Shown: positions 16,233 to 26,958, counted from the stretch's first letter. The stretch is DNA of 64,000 nt from Carboxylicivirga fragile (GCA_025499625.1 JAFMVD010000029.1:1-64000); one strand, 5' to 3'. Notes: generated by a model from the sequence alone, not told the origin. Translations and numbers: made by a program.

Positions 16233-16892
16233 ATGCATTACACAAAACATACGATAACATCATTTATACATCAGGCAGATACTATTGTTAAAAATGGTAA
16301 GCAAGTCGATGCTATTCGTAATGCGGTAGTTAAATATGGCTACGATGAGCAGCAAATGAGTGCCGGAGAGATACTTGTTAAAGAGTTACGTGAGATACAG
16401 ATTGCTCAACATGAAGCTAAATCGGAAAAAGTCCGAAATTATAAACGAAAGCAAAACCTGCAGGCACAGGTTCATAAGCTATATATGAAGTATGTGAAAT
16501 TGGGGCGTATTGCTTTCGTTAATGATGTGAGAGCGCGTAAAGCTTTGGTGTTGGATGGTGGGAGAGAACGTACCTATAATGAGTGGTTGTATCAGGTTAC
16601 AGCATTTTGTTCCATAATGCTAGGTAACGATAATGATTACCTGGAGGTCATGGCGCGTTTTGGTGTGACAAAGCTTGATTTTGAGGACTTGAAGAAACAA
16701 CTTAAGGAGTTGAATAAGGTATCTGATCTGTGTTTGAAGAGCATGGGAGAGGTGAGAGAGCTAACTGCACAGCGAAAAAGAAAAGTATTAGAAATGCAGC
16801 AATATGTCAGTGATTTTTTAAAGGTGGCACGAATAGCTTTGGAGTATTCTCCGAAGTTGTTGGAATCATTGGGCGTTGCAGTAAAAAGTTAA
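16233..16892 (+). CDS. hypothetical helical protein, paralogue B
   Basis: 219 residues, a diverged paralogue of the gene at 14912-15568, with aligned features along the whole length. These include KYGYDEQQMSAGEILVKELRE near the N-terminus, a lysine/arginine-rich central helix, RTYNEWLYQV, and the C-terminal VARIALEYSPKLLESLGVAVKS. It is more basic than paralogue A. No catalytic motif is visible. The family looks Bacteroidota-restricted and is uncharacterised as far as I can tell; a structural or nucleic-acid-associated helical bundle is possible but not shown. Confidence 0.65.
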   Translation: MHYTKHTITSFIHQADTIVKNGKQVDAIRNAVVKYGYDEQQMSAGEILVKELREIQIAQHEAKSEKVRNYKRKQNLQAQVHKLYMKYVKLGRIAFVNDVRARKALVLDGGRERTYNEWLYQVTAFCSIMLGNDNDYLEVMARFGVTKLDFEDLKKQLKELNKVSDLCLKSMGEVRELTAQRKRKVLEMQQYVSDFLKVARIALEYSPKLLESLGVAVKS

Positions 16893-16903
16893 TAAAGAAA
16901 AAT

Positions 16904-16925
16904 GCAGCTATAATGCTGCTTTTAA
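16904..16925 (+). terminator. weak hairpin terminator
   Basis: GCAGC / GCTGC five-base stem with a 6-base loop followed by TTTTAA, just downstream of paralogue B. It is short, so only a tentative call. Confidence 0.35.
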
Positions 16926-17140
16926 TGTAACATCTTGATGAAGGTGTCGTACAAACGTTAACTGTTGTTAAACAGAACATTTTTGTTTAGTTGAATCATT
17001 CCCTAATGCACATGGTGTTAGGATATAAATAAAAATGTTTTGGCAATAGTGTTCCGGAGCCATAAATGCGAAGGAAAGTTTGTTACGAAAATAATGGTGA
17101 AGTTGGAAGTGCAGTTGGGGATTAAAATAAACATTGGTTT

Positions 17141-20100
17141 ATGAAAATGATTTTACGCTTTAGGTTGTTGATGTTTTTGGGTTTGATGCTTTTGGTTTCA
17201 AGCGCGAATGCTCAAAGTTCAAAGTCAATTAAAAATGACATTAGGGCTATACATAAGTATTTAGGTTACTCTTCTCCTGTTTTGAAAGGTGGAGAAGTTG
17301 GTAATCCTATTCCTTCTTTAGAGGCAGAGTATTGTTCTACTGATGGTTCTGATGACGTAATTGTTCCTGATAAAAGTGCTTTGCCGCCAGCAGCTGTAGA
17401 TATTCAGTGGGAAATTGTAACTAATATTGCTGGTGAAGGTGTTATGCTGCATCCTGGTTGGGGTGATGTTTTAGGAACCGGAACCGATACATATTTGCGT
17501 TTTCATCCGGATAGAGTTGATGCAAGGTATTTAAATAATGCCACTATTTATATCGTTATGACTCCTTTAAATGGAGCCGGTGTAAGTGCTGGTGGTGGTT
17601 TAACTGACTGGACATTGGTTTATAAAACGGCCACACCTTATGATTTATCAAGTAATGTACCCGCTATTTGTGCGGGTAGCGATGCTATATTAACATTGTC
17701 AAATTCTGAAAGTGGCTATGGTTATCAGTTGATGGTTGATGGTGCACCAACTCAAGGTAGTGTTAATGGTTCGGATGGTGTTGCTATTACCTGGACTGTT
17801 TCTGCTGCAGGTGATTATACGGTAGATGTTGTAAGAACAGCTGTTCCGAATTGTGCCATTACAATGAATAATACAGTATCATTAACAGTATATCCGCTGC
17901 CTACTGCTACGGCAACTAACGATGGCCCCAAGTGTGAGGGCGAGGATATTATATTGACGGGTGGAGATAATGGCATGGTAAGCTATGCGTGGTCTGGGCC
18001 TTTGTCTTATTCAAGTGGAGATCAAAGTCCTACCTTAAGTGCTGTTACGCCTGGAATGACTGGAGCTTACACTCTATTAGTTACGGATGGAAATGGTTGT
18101 CAGAATACAGCTGTCACCAATGTGGTTGTTAATACTGCACCTACTGGTGATATATCGGGTACTGCTGATATTTGTGATGGTTCTAGTACAGATTTAACAT
18201 TTACTTTAACGGGTGTTGGGCCTTGGGATCTGGTTTATACCGATGGTACAACCGATTTTCCTATCAACGGTATTGTAGCTAGTCCACATGTGGTTTCTGT
18301 TACTCCAGCTGTTAATACAAGTTATACAATAAAATCATTAAGCGATTCAAATGTGCCGGTATGTGCTGCTGCCGTTTTAACGGGTCAAGCAGATATTACT
18401 GTTCTTTCAAGGCCAACTTCGGTTATAAGTGGAGATGCAAGTATTTGTGATGGTGAATCTACTGATTTAAGCATCGTTTTAACGGGTGCATCAGATTGGG
18501 ATTTGACCTATACTGATGGTACAAATACGTTTAATGAAACAATTAGTTCAAGTCCGCACACCATTTCGGTGAGCCCTTCAGCGGTTCCTGCAAATGCGCA
18601 AACGGCTTATCCATATCTTGTAACTGCTTTGGTTGATGCAAATGGTTGTGTGGCCAATTTTGGTGATATGACTGGAGGTGCCATTGTAATAGTCAATCCT
18701 ATTCCAAATGTTACTTTAGTTAGCGATCAGGCAGGTGATGAGTTTTGTGCTGGAACCTTAGTGGAATTTACGGCTGGTGATGCCAATGTGGATGAATTTA
18801 TATTTTATAAAAATGGCATAGAAGTGCAGGCAAGAAGTACGACTGCTACCTGGAGTGCCAATGATTTAGTTGATGGTGATCAAATTACTGTTGAGGGTTT
18901 TGATACGGATTTTGCACCTAATACAGATTGCAGTGCAATATCTGCGCCTGTTACTGTTGTTGTGAATGAAGTTACAGCTACGCTAAGTATTTCTTCACCC
19001 GGTGCTGTAATTTGTGCTGGTACGCCAGTTACATTTAACGCCAATGCTGTTAAAACACCTTTCGACGCAGGTGCTACATATAATTATGAGTTTCGTCGTA
19101 TTCGCTCTGCTGTTGATACGCAAGCGCAGGACGGACTGTCCAGTACTTTTACTGATCCGGCTCTTCAGAATGGCGATCAAATTTATGTGATTATTACTGA
19201 AGCTAATTCGGGTTGTGATGGCACATCTAGTACAATTACGATCACAGTTAATGATAATCCTGTGGTTACTTTAGTGCCAGATGTTAATCCTAGTTGTGAT
19301 GGGAGCGATGTTACTTTAACCGCAACGGTTACTAATGCATCACCTACGGTTGTGCCAACTAATTATGAGTTTTTCTTAAATACGGTAAGTCAACAAAGCA
19401 GTGCAAGTAATACCTTTACAAGAAATAATTTTGCTGACGGTGATCAGGTGTTTGTAGAAGTTACAACAGCCGCAGGATGTAATGCAAGTTCTGCGCCTCC
19501 TGTTGTTATATCTATTGATCCGTTACCAACACCTACAATTACAGGTAACTTCACACCATGTGTTGACGCTATTGAAAGATATACAACCGATCCTGGTTTT
19601 GCAGGTTCGTATGTTTGGACCGTTACTGGTGGTACTTTTGATGCAGGTGGTGGTATTAATGATGATTACGTAGATGTGGATTGGAATACAACAGGTATCC
19701 AAACCTTGACGGTTACATATAATTCTGCAGATGGTTGTCCGCCTGTTGCGCCTACAAGTCAAACAATAACGGTCAACTCTTTACCAACGGTTGGTTTAAC
19801 AGGAGAGACCGATGTTTGTGATGGAGCTACCGAAACATATACAACAGAAACAGGCATGAGTAATTATGTTTGGAACGTAGTGGGTGGTTCTATACAAACA
19901 AATGATAACAATGGAACAATAACAGTATTGTGGAATGTTATAGGGAACGGTTCTGTGAGTGTTAATTATGATAACTCAAATGGATGTAGTGCCAATAATC
20001 CTACTGTTTTGGCAACAACTGTTCATACGCTTCCTATTCCTACTATTACAGGTAATTCACCTGTATGTTTAAATGCTACTGAAAGATATTCTACCGAAGG

Positions 20101-23100
20101 TGGATATACTAATTACGATTGGCAAGTTGTTGGAGGTACAATTATTCCAACCGCTAATCCTCATATTGTTGATGTACAATGGACATCAATAGGAAATCAA
20201 GAGATTTCGGTTAATTACGAAACTTTAACTGGAAACTGTTCGGCAGCTTCTCGAACAACTTCAGCAATTTTTGTTAACGACTTATTAGTGCCAACAATAA
20301 CTGGAGATAATGATGTTTGTGTTAATTCAAGTGGTAATATTTATACTACTGAAGCTGGAATGACCGGATACGTTTGGACTGTAGTTGGTGGTACTGTTGA
20401 TTCTGGTGGTTTAACAAATGAGGTTTCTGTAACATGGAATACTGCTGGAGCTCAATCTATAAATGTATCTTATACCGATGGTAATACTTGTCCGTCGGCT
20501 GCTGCAGTGCCTTATGCGGTTAATGTAAACGCCTTGCCAACTCCTACCATAACTGGAGATGCTACTGTTTGTAACGGAACAAGCTCGGTTTATTCTACAG
20601 AGACAGGAATGACAGCTTATGCATGGACTGTTACGGGTGGAGGATCTATTTCTGCTGGCCAAGGAACAGAAAGTATCACGGTTGATTGGACAGCCGTTGG
20701 CCCTCAGGATATAACAGTTACTTATATTGATGCTAATTTATGTGGTGCTGGTACTCCAACTTCAACGAGGGTGACAGTTACTGATCTGCCATCTCCAACC
20801 ATTACAGGTTCAGATGATGTGTGTGAAGGGCATACCGAAACTTATACAACCGAAGGTGGTGCCTCTAATTATGATTGGCAAATTGCTGGCGGAACTATAA
20901 TTCCAACAGCTCAAGAGCATATAGTAGATGTAGTATGGACATTAGGAGCAGCACGCGAAATATCCGTTAATTACGAATTGTCATCTTGCCCTGCCGCAAC
21001 CCCATTTGTGTTGCCAGTAACGGTCAATCCTATTCCAACAGTGTCGTTAACAGGAGTTAATGAAGCTTGTTTAAATACGATTGGTCATATATATACAACT
21101 GATGCTGGTGAAAGTAACTACCAATGGACGGTTGTAGGTGGTACCGTAACAGCTGGTCTTGGCACTAATGAAATAACAGTTACATGGGATGTTCAGGGAG
21201 CCGGTTCTGTGGAGGTTAATTATGATAACTCCGACGGATGTTCTGCTGTAGATCCAAGTCGTATTGATGTAACAGTTCATCCTTTACCTATTCCAACTTT
21301 ATCAGGTAATAATACGGTATGTAATACATATCGTGAAGTGTATACAACAGAGACTGGTATGACTAATTACAACTGGTTAGTTTCTGGAGGTACTATCGAT
21401 GTGGATGATAATAATGGAACTATAGAAGTGATATGGAATACGCTTGGTGCACAAACTATTAGTGTATCTTATACTAATAGCAATAATTGTGATCCAAGTA
21501 TTCCAACGGAAATAAATGTTACCGTAGAAGATACGCCTGTGCCAACTATCACAGGAAATAGTATCGTATGTAATAATAATACAGAAATATATTCTACTGA
21601 GACTGGAAATGACAATTATGTATGGACAATTACAGCAGGTGGAACTATTGTTAGTGGACAAGGAACAGATGAGATTGAGGTGCTATGGAATGCTACAGGT
21701 GCTCAGCAAATTACTGTAAATTATGAATTTGCTAGTGGATGTACAGCACCAAATGCAACACCTTTAGATATTACGGTGAATCCATTATCTGGAGTTGTTC
21801 TAACAGCTGCACCTTCTACAAGTGTGGTGGCAGGTACAGAAATTACCTTTACAGCTACTGGAACTGATGTGGTTAATTATGATTTTTTAATTAATGGAGT
21901 TCCCGATGCTACTCATGATGGCTCTGATTCTTATAGGTGGACACCTGCTGATATTAGTGATGATAATACTGTAGTGCGGGTTATTGCAACAACAAGTACT
22001 GGTTGTACTGACTTTGCAGAATTAACCATTCGTGTTTTTGAAGGTTTAGCGCCTACTGATGTAGAGCCTTTAACTCAAGTTTACTGTGAGGGCGATGCTT
22101 CTGCGGTATCGATATATCTTGTTGCGCCGGTAATGAACGGTGTTAGTTACGATTTAATTCGAACAGATGATAGTCAATTGATGGGTACAGTTACGGTAAC
22201 TGATCCTTCTGACGAGGTACGTTGGACGCATGGAGTTAACGGTGTTGACTTTACTTATGCCGGAACGGCAACGTTTAAAGTAGAAGCCTATTGGCCAGCA
22301 GTTCCTGGTGATCGTATTGATATGAATAATCAAGTTGTGGTTATAGAAACTGCCTTGCCTGATAATTCATTCACAATTGATCCAGTTGGAGTTGTCACTG
22401 GTTGTAATGCTGGTGCTGGTTACGAAATTACCCTCTCTGGATCAGAAGCTGATGTAATATATACTCTAACTGTTGATGGTGCTCAGGTGGGAACACCTAT
22501 CCCAGGAACTGGAGCCGCGCTTAATTTTGGTTTCCAGTTAACTACTGGTGTGTATGTAGTTGTTGGTGATAGAGATGGTTGTATTCAAGATATGTCTGGT
22601 ACTTTCGAAATACAATCTGATTGGAGTGGTACAACACAAACAGTTGTTGGTAACCCTGCGGACGGTCGTTTCTGTATTGGTGGCGCAGGTATTGAAGTGA
22701 TATTAGAAGGTTCTGAGGCTGGCACTAATTATGTTGTTACCTATAATGGAGCTGAAATTATTGGTTCTGATTGGACAGGTGATGGCGCGGCCAATACCTT
22801 TGGTCCGTATGATGCAGCTGGTGATTATGCTGTAAATGTTAAAACAACAAGTGGATGTTATTATCCTATGAGTGGATTGGTAACTGTTACGGAAGTTGCT
22901 TTACCAACTGCATTTAATTTATTAGCCGAAAACGATAATCCATTCTATTGTACAGGAGGAGCTGGCCTTGAATTATTACTTGATAATAAAGAAGCTGGTG
23001 TTCGTTACACCTTATATAAAGATGGTGTTTATGCTGAAGATATACTTGCTACAGTAGATGGTGGACAATTAGTGTTTACTGGAGCTTATACTGCTGGAAC

Positions 23101-25888
23101 ATATAATGTAAGAGCAAATATTGAAGGTTTGACTTGTGAGGAGGATATGGCCAATACATTAGATCTAGTTGAAGATCCTTTACCACAGGTTCTTGAACTA
23201 TTAGGTGAAACTGGTTTCTGTGAGGGTGGTGGTTCTGCCACACTTTATATCAATAATCCAGAGGCTGATGTTACTTATGAACTCTTATTGGATGGAATAG
23301 CTACAGGAGACTTTGGTACAGTAGGTGGTGGACAGATTATTTGGTCTGCAACTGCCGCTGGTCAATATACTGTGCAGGCTACAAAGAATAATGCGAGTAC
23401 TAATTGTGGACCTCATCCAATGAATGGTGCTATTGATGTAACAATGACCTTGTTGCCTGAGGATAGATTATTGACAGTTGTTGATGGAACAGATTGCGAT
23501 AACGGTACAATTGTAACAATTAATAGTTCACAAGCTGGAATCAGATATGTATTGATTGATAATGATACTGACTCTGAAGTGCCTGGTTATGAAATAATAG
23601 GTGATGGAGGTAATATCTCCTTCAACCCAATATTTGATGATAATGGATCTTATCGCATTGAAGGCTTCAATACAACTTGTAATAGGATAATTGACGATGC
23701 AAATCACAATCCAATATTGGTTAATATTGCTGGTGTTGTAGGTAAGCGTACTATTGACTTTACACCATCAGGACCAATTTGTGTTGGTGATGGAGGTTTA
23801 ACCATACAGGTTCATAACCCTGATGCCAATGTGGATTACGTACTTTACCGCATCGACGGTACTGGAACAGATGTATTTGTTGAGACATTAACTCAGCCTC
23901 ACTCTACTGATCCTATTGCCTTTACACCAACCTTTGCTGAAGGTGAATATAAGGTGATTGGATATAGAGATTTCGCTGGTGATCCGACCGGATGTAATAA
24001 TGAAATGTTGAATCGTTTAACGATTTCATATAATCCTCTACCTAAGTCTTACTTAATGACTGGATCAGGTTCATATTGTAATACAGGAACAGGTACTGTT
24101 CTGGGTATTGAAGGATCAGAAATCGATTATATTTATAATTTAGTTTTTGATGATGGATCTGGAAATGTGGTTGTAGATACGAAAGTTGGAGATGGAATGC
24201 CGCTTGTATTTGACGCTGTTTCAACCACAGGTACTTACACTGTTTATGCAGCTTCTCCATTTGGCTGTACATCAAGTATGGACGGTTCAATTGATGTGCA
24301 AAGTGTAACTGAAGTCATTAATCAGGATCTTACAATGCCAGCTTATACATATTGTGCCAATAGCACTGGAGTTGATCTGGTATTACAAGACCAGGAGTAT
24401 GGTGTGTACTATGAGGTTCGTGAAGCCGACGGTATTACAGTTGTTCTTCCTGCTGTTCAAGGTGGTCAGCCAGGTTCGCAATTAATATTGGGAGAAGTTC
24501 AAGCAGGAACTTATACCATATTTGGCTCCTACGATGTAGCCTTTACTTCATGTGTTATGCAAATTAATAGTGGAGCTGAAGTTATAGTAACATCTGATCC
24601 TGTAAAACCTATTCTTAGTTTATCAAGTACTGATTATTGTGCTGATGGAGATGGTGTAGTACTAACGGTTGATAATTCCGTTTTGAATGTGGGTTATCAA
24701 TTAATAAATAATGCTGGTGATTTAGTGAATTATGTAAATGGTATTGGAGGGCCAGTTGAGTTCCCAGTACCTATAAGAGGAACAGAAACATACTTTGTTA
24801 AAGCTATTTCGTTTACCACAGGTTGCGAGGTTGATAGTGATCCAATAACTATTACTGAAAATCCCCTACCACAAATATTTGATGTGTGGTTAGAGATAGA
24901 GGACGAATTTGGTGATGTTAGTGTAAGTCCTTGTGAAACGCTTTGTCAGGGCTCAGTTAATATTGATAAAATTAAACTTGAAAGTTCCGTGATTGGAACC
25001 TCTTACACACTATTACGTGAATTAGGTGGAGATCTTTACGAAATTGTTTCAACAATTGTAGGAGATGGTCTTGAACTTGATTTTGGAGTACAAGATGAGG
25101 CTGGTTATTATGTGATACAAGCTACAACACAGCCACAAGGATGTTCTGTTTTAATGGATGGTCGTGTTCTGCTCTATGCAATACCTTTAGAAGCAATCGA
25201 TGATGTAGTTGGCTTGCAAGGTGGTGAATTATTGGTAGAGTTTGATGTTGCCCAAAATGATCTTTACCTGAATGGGGTGGATGTGTTTGAGGATGCAGAA
25301 AATGAAGTTGATAAATATAGAAATCTTGAATTCGAGCTCATTACAGCATTTGAGTTTATTGATGAAAATGGTGATCCGCAACAACATGAGGTTATTGGTT
25401 CTGCAACCATTAATTCCGAAGGTAAATTAGAATACAAAAAGTTACCAGGTTTCTATGGTAGAGACTCTGTTCGCTATAGGGTTACAAATATTGATCCATT
25501 GCACCCAAACAGATCTGATATTGCAACCGTATTTATTTTTGTTGGAAATGTTAATGTGGAAGACGGGAAAGATCTACTACTACCAAATGCCTTTTCACCA
25601 AATGATGATGGAATCAATGACTTCTATGTTATATCAGGAAGTTTTGATGTTGCAGTTTCAAAACTAGAAGTGTTTAACAGGTGGGGAACCTTGGTTTATA
25701 GATCAAAAGGTGACTTTTATGGTAAGGATGATGATTGGTGGGATGGAAAATCAAATGCTGGAGCCATGGTCTCTCTGGGTGATAATTTACCAAATGGTAC
25801 TTATTATTATGTGTTCTCAGTGGAAGTCAACAATGATGGTAATAAGGAATCAAAAGAATACAGTGGATTTATTGAATTAAGACGATAA
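17141..25888 (+). CDS. giant T9SS-secreted repeat adhesin with type B C-terminal domain
   Basis: 2915 residues. There is a signal peptide (MKMILRFRLLMFLGLMLLVSSANAQ) and Ig-like domains to about residue 795. Nine tandem PKD-like repeats of about 84 residues follow (796-1549), each with a pattern like PTITG..xVC...YTTE.GM.NYVWTVVGG...V.WN..G...I.V.Y. A linker leads to ten related repeats of about 94 residues (about 1741-2683) with C.GG.G..L.L...EAG..Y.L..DG and GC...M.G. The C-terminus (about 2813-2915) is a gliding-motility-type sorting domain: NAFSPNDDGINDFY, LEVFNRWGTLVYRS, WDGKSN, LPNGTYYYVF. Such type B domains direct export by the type IX system and usually need a PorP/SprF partner, which is the next gene. 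The role is probably surface adhesion or gliding. The ligand is unknown. Confidence 0.93.
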   Translation: MKMILRFRLLMFLGLMLLVSSANAQSSKSIKNDIRAIHKYLGYSSPVLKGGEVGNPIPSLEAEYCSTDGSDDVIVPDKSALPPAAVDIQWEIVTNIAGEGVMLHPGWGDVLGTGTDTYLRFHPDRVDARYLNNATIYIVMTPLNGAGVSAGGGLTDWTLVYKTATPYDLSSNVPAICAGSDAILTLSNSESGYGYQLMVDGAPTQGSVNGSDGVAITWTVSAAGDYTVDVVRTAVPNCAITMNNTVSLTVYPLPTATATNDGPKCEGEDIILTGGDNGMVSYAWSGPLSYSSGDQSPTLSAVTPGMTGAYTLLVTDGNGCQNTAVTNVVVNTAPTGDISGTADICDGSSTDLTFTLTGVGPWDLVYTDGTTDFPINGIVASPHVVSVTPAVNTSYTIKSLSDSNVPVCAAAVLTGQADITVLSRPTSVISGDASICDGESTDLSIVLTGASDWDLTYTDGTNTFNETISSSPHTISVSPSAVPANAQTAYPYLVTALVDANGCVANFGDMTGGAIVIVNPIPNVTLVSDQAGDEFCAGTLVEFTAGDANVDEFIFYKNGIEVQARSTTATWSANDLVDGDQITVEGFDTDFAPNTDCSAISAPVTVVVNEVTATLSISSPGAVICAGTPVTFNANAVKTPFDAGATYNYEFRRIRSAVDTQAQDGLSSTFTDPALQNGDQIYVIITEANSGCDGTSSTITITVNDNPVVTLVPDVNPSCDGSDVTLTATVTNASPTVVPTNYEFFLNTVSQQSSASNTFTRNNFADGDQVFVEVTTAAGCNASSAPPVVISIDPLPTPTITGNFTPCVDAIERYTTDPGFAGSYVWTVTGGTFDAGGGINDDYVDVDWNTTGIQTLTVTYNSADGCPPVAPTSQTITVNSLPTVGLTGETDVCDGATETYTTETGMSNYVWNVVGGSIQTNDNNGTITVLWNVIGNGSVSVNYDNSNGCSANNPTVLATTVHTLPIPTITGNSPVCLNATERYSTEGGYTNYDWQVVGGTIIPTANPHIVDVQWTSIGNQEISVNYETLTGNCSAASRTTSAIFVNDLLVPTITGDNDVCVNSSGNIYTTEAGMTGYVWTVVGGTVDSGGLTNEVSVTWNTAGAQSINVSYTDGNTCPSAAAVPYAVNVNALPTPTITGDATVCNGTSSVYSTETGMTAYAWTVTGGGSISAGQGTESITVDWTAVGPQDITVTYIDANLCGAGTPTSTRVTVTDLPSPTITGSDDVCEGHTETYTTEGGASNYDWQIAGGTIIPTAQEHIVDVVWTLGAAREISVNYELSSCPAATPFVLPVTVNPIPTVSLTGVNEACLNTIGHIYTTDAGESNYQWTVVGGTVTAGLGTNEITVTWDVQGAGSVEVNYDNSDGCSAVDPSRIDVTVHPLPIPTLSGNNTVCNTYREVYTTETGMTNYNWLVSGGTIDVDDNNGTIEVIWNTLGAQTISVSYTNSNNCDPSIPTEINVTVEDTPVPTITGNSIVCNNNTEIYSTETGNDNYVWTITAGGTIVSGQGTDEIEVLWNATGAQQITVNYEFASGCTAPNATPLDITVNPLSGVVLTAAPSTSVVAGTEITFTATGTDVVNYDFLINGVPDATHDGSDSYRWTPADISDDNTVVRVIATTSTGCTDFAELTIRVFEGLAPTDVEPLTQVYCEGDASAVSIYLVAPVMNGVSYDLIRTDDSQLMGTVTVTDPSDEVRWTHGVNGVDFTYAGTATFKVEAYWPAVPGDRIDMNNQVVVIETALPDNSFTIDPVGVVTGCNAGAGYEITLSGSEADVIYTLTVDGAQVGTPIPGTGAALNFGFQLTTGVYVVVGDRDGCIQDMSGTFEIQSDWSGTTQTVVGNPADGRFCIGGAGIEVILEGSEAGTNYVVTYNGAEIIGSDWTGDGAANTFGPYDAAGDYAVNVKTTSGCYYPMSGLVTVTEVALPTAFNLLAENDNPFYCTGGAGLELLLDNKEAGVRYTLYKDGVYAEDILATVDGGQLVFTGAYTAGTYNVRANIEGLTCEEDMANTLDLVEDPLPQVLELLGETGFCEGGGSATLYINNPEADVTYELLLDGIATGDFGTVGGGQIIWSATAAGQYTVQATKNNASTNCGPHPMNGAIDVTMTLLPEDRLLTVVDGTDCDNGTIVTINSSQAGIRYVLIDNDTDSEVPGYEIIGDGGNISFNPIFDDNGSYRIEGFNTTCNRIIDDANHNPILVNIAGVVGKRTIDFTPSGPICVGDGGLTIQVHNPDANVDYVLYRIDGTGTDVFVETLTQPHSTDPIAFTPTFAEGEYKVIGYRDFAGDPTGCNNEMLNRLTISYNPLPKSYLMTGSGSYCNTGTGTVLGIEGSEIDYIYNLVFDDGSGNVVVDTKVGDGMPLVFDAVSTTGTYTVYAASPFGCTSSMDGSIDVQSVTEVINQDLTMPAYTYCANSTGVDLVLQDQEYGVYYEVREADGITVVLPAVQGGQPGSQLILGEVQAGTYTIFGSYDVAFTSCVMQINSGAEVIVTSDPVKPILSLSSTDYCADGDGVVLTVDNSVLNVGYQLINNAGDLVNYVNGIGGPVEFPVPIRGTETYFVKAISFTTGCEVDSDPITITENPLPQIFDVWLEIEDEFGDVSVSPCETLCQGSVNIDKIKLESSVIGTSYTLLRELGGDLYEIVSTIVGDGLELDFGVQDEAGYYVIQATTQPQGCSVLMDGRVLLYAIPLEAIDDVVGLQGGELLVEFDVAQNDLYLNGVDVFEDAENEVDKYRNLEFELITAFEFIDENGDPQQHEVIGSATINSEGKLEYKKLPGFYGRDSVRYRVTNIDPLHPNRSDIATVFIFVGNVNVEDGKDLLLPNAFSPNDDGINDFYVISGSFDVAVSKLEVFNRWGTLVYRSKGDFYGKDDDWWDGKSNAGAMVSLGDNLPNGTYYYVFSVEVNNDGNKESKEYSGFIELRR
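19526..21788 (+). repeat. nine tandem PKD-like coding repeats (~252 bp each)
   Basis: Within the giant adhesin, nine consecutive units of about 84 codons share the order PTITG, VC, YTTE or YSTE, NYVW, VVGG, VxW and xVxY. DNA copies have diverged clearly, so they are old duplications and not a recent expansion. Confidence 0.88.
22360..25190 (+). repeat. ten tandem Ig-like coding repeats (~280 bp each)
   Basis: A second repeat family of the adhesin. Units contain FC.GG.G or YC...G followed by EAG..Y.L..DG, then a G...F strand, G.Y.V and GC...M.G. Divergence between units is high. Confidence 0.8.
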
Positions 25889-26031
25889 TACGAACATATA
25901 TTATACTGATGAAACGATTTAATTTAAATAGACAAATAGATCTTATTGCCAAACGAGAGTTTGAGTGCGATGCTAAAGGTGTGTTGTCTTCAGGATCGTT
26001 TAATCTGACTCTTTTAAAAAGATTTAATCAC

Positions 26032-26958
26032 ATGAAATATCTTATCCCTATATTGTTTTTATTGCTTTTTGTTCTGCCATCAAAGGCGCAACATCAGGCA
26101 GCGTACAATCACTATATAGCTAATCAGGGTTTATTGAATCCTGCGTATAATGGTACGCGTGATATTATGAGTGGATTGCTTATACACCGTAGTCAATGGA
26201 TTGGAGTGGAAGGTGCTCCTATGAATCAGGCATTAAATGTTCACGGGCCGATAGAGGATACTAACCTTGGTGTTGGTGTGATATTGGCCAATGATAATTT
26301 GGGTTTTACCAATGTGTTTGATTTTATGGGGGCAGCGTCGTATAAGATTCAATTGGATCGTCGTGGTAAGTTTCTGTCATTCGGTTTACAATTGGGGGTA
26401 TCTTCTAATGTTTATGATGGTACCAGAGCTATTACGGATCAATATGGCGATCCGGTATTTCAACGTAAGGAAAGTAATATCACTTTTAATGTAGGGGTTG
26501 GAGCATACTATTATGCCGAGAATTACTTTGCAGGTTTCTCCATTCCAAAGATGTTTGATCCGGTTTATAATCAAGGTTCAGAAGGATATAAAAATACGCT
26601 TAATATAGAACACCTTCATTCGTATTGGTATGGAGGATATATTTTCGATTTAGGTGATGTTAAGATAAAACCAACGGCTTTAATCAGAACGGTGGTGGGG
26701 GCACCATTAACGTTCGATGTTTCTGCCAATGTGTTACTAATGGAACGATTGTGGTTAGGGGCTTCATATAGAAGTGTGTCAGAAGCCGTTTTCTTATCTG
26801 AATTCATAATCAATAGACAGTTTACAGTACGCTATTCGTTCGATTATTCCATATCCCCAATGGGTAGGTTTGGTCAGTACGGATCGCACGAAATAGGTAT
26901 TCAGTTCGACTTTTCATTTAATAAGCGTCCTGGTATGCGATCTATCAGATATTTCTAG
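26032..26958 (+). CDS. PorP/SprF family type IX secretion membrane protein
   Basis: 308 residues from the ATG at 26032, which opens a clear signal peptide (MKYLIPILFLLLFVLPSKAQ). The frame extends 41 codons upstream without family similarity. The start of the mature part (HQAAYNHYIANQGLLNPAYNG) is the PorP/SprF family signature, followed by RSQWIGVEGAP and an outer-membrane beta-barrel pattern of alternating aromatic strands, ending in the aromatic residues RSIRYF. In Flavobacterium johnsoniae SprF is needed for surface delivery of SprB, and type B substrates are typically paired with a linked sprF-like gene. This gene directly follows the adhesin and is presumably its dedicated partner. Confidence 0.93.
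   Translation: MKYLIPILFLLLFVLPSKAQHQAAYNHYIANQGLLNPAYNGTRDIMSGLLIHRSQWIGVEGAPMNQALNVHGPIEDTNLGVGVILANDNLGFTNVFDFMGAASYKIQLDRRGKFLSFGLQLGVSSNVYDGTRAITDQYGDPVFQRKESNITFNVGVGAYYYAENYFAGFSIPKMFDPVYNQGSEGYKNTLNIEHLHSYWYGGYIFDLGDVKIKPTALIRTVVGAPLTFDVSANVLLMERLWLGASYRSVSEAVFLSEFIINRQFTVRYSFDYSISPMGRFGQYGSHEIGIQFDFSFNKRPGMRSIRYF

Noticed and set aside
18995-24290. Several antisense and alternative-frame ORFs in the adhesin gene
   Set aside because: All arise from the repetitive Thr/Val/Gly-rich coding sequence of the 2915-residue protein; the products are Ile/Ser/Cys-rich and lack start signals.
19526-25190. CRISPR-like or satellite repeat array
   Set aside because: The regular spacing comes from 84- and 94-codon protein repeats with diverged DNA; there are no short identical repeats with spacers.
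25909-26031. N-terminal extension of the PorP/SprF protein
   Set aside because: A signal peptide begins exactly at 26032; the extension would place it internally.
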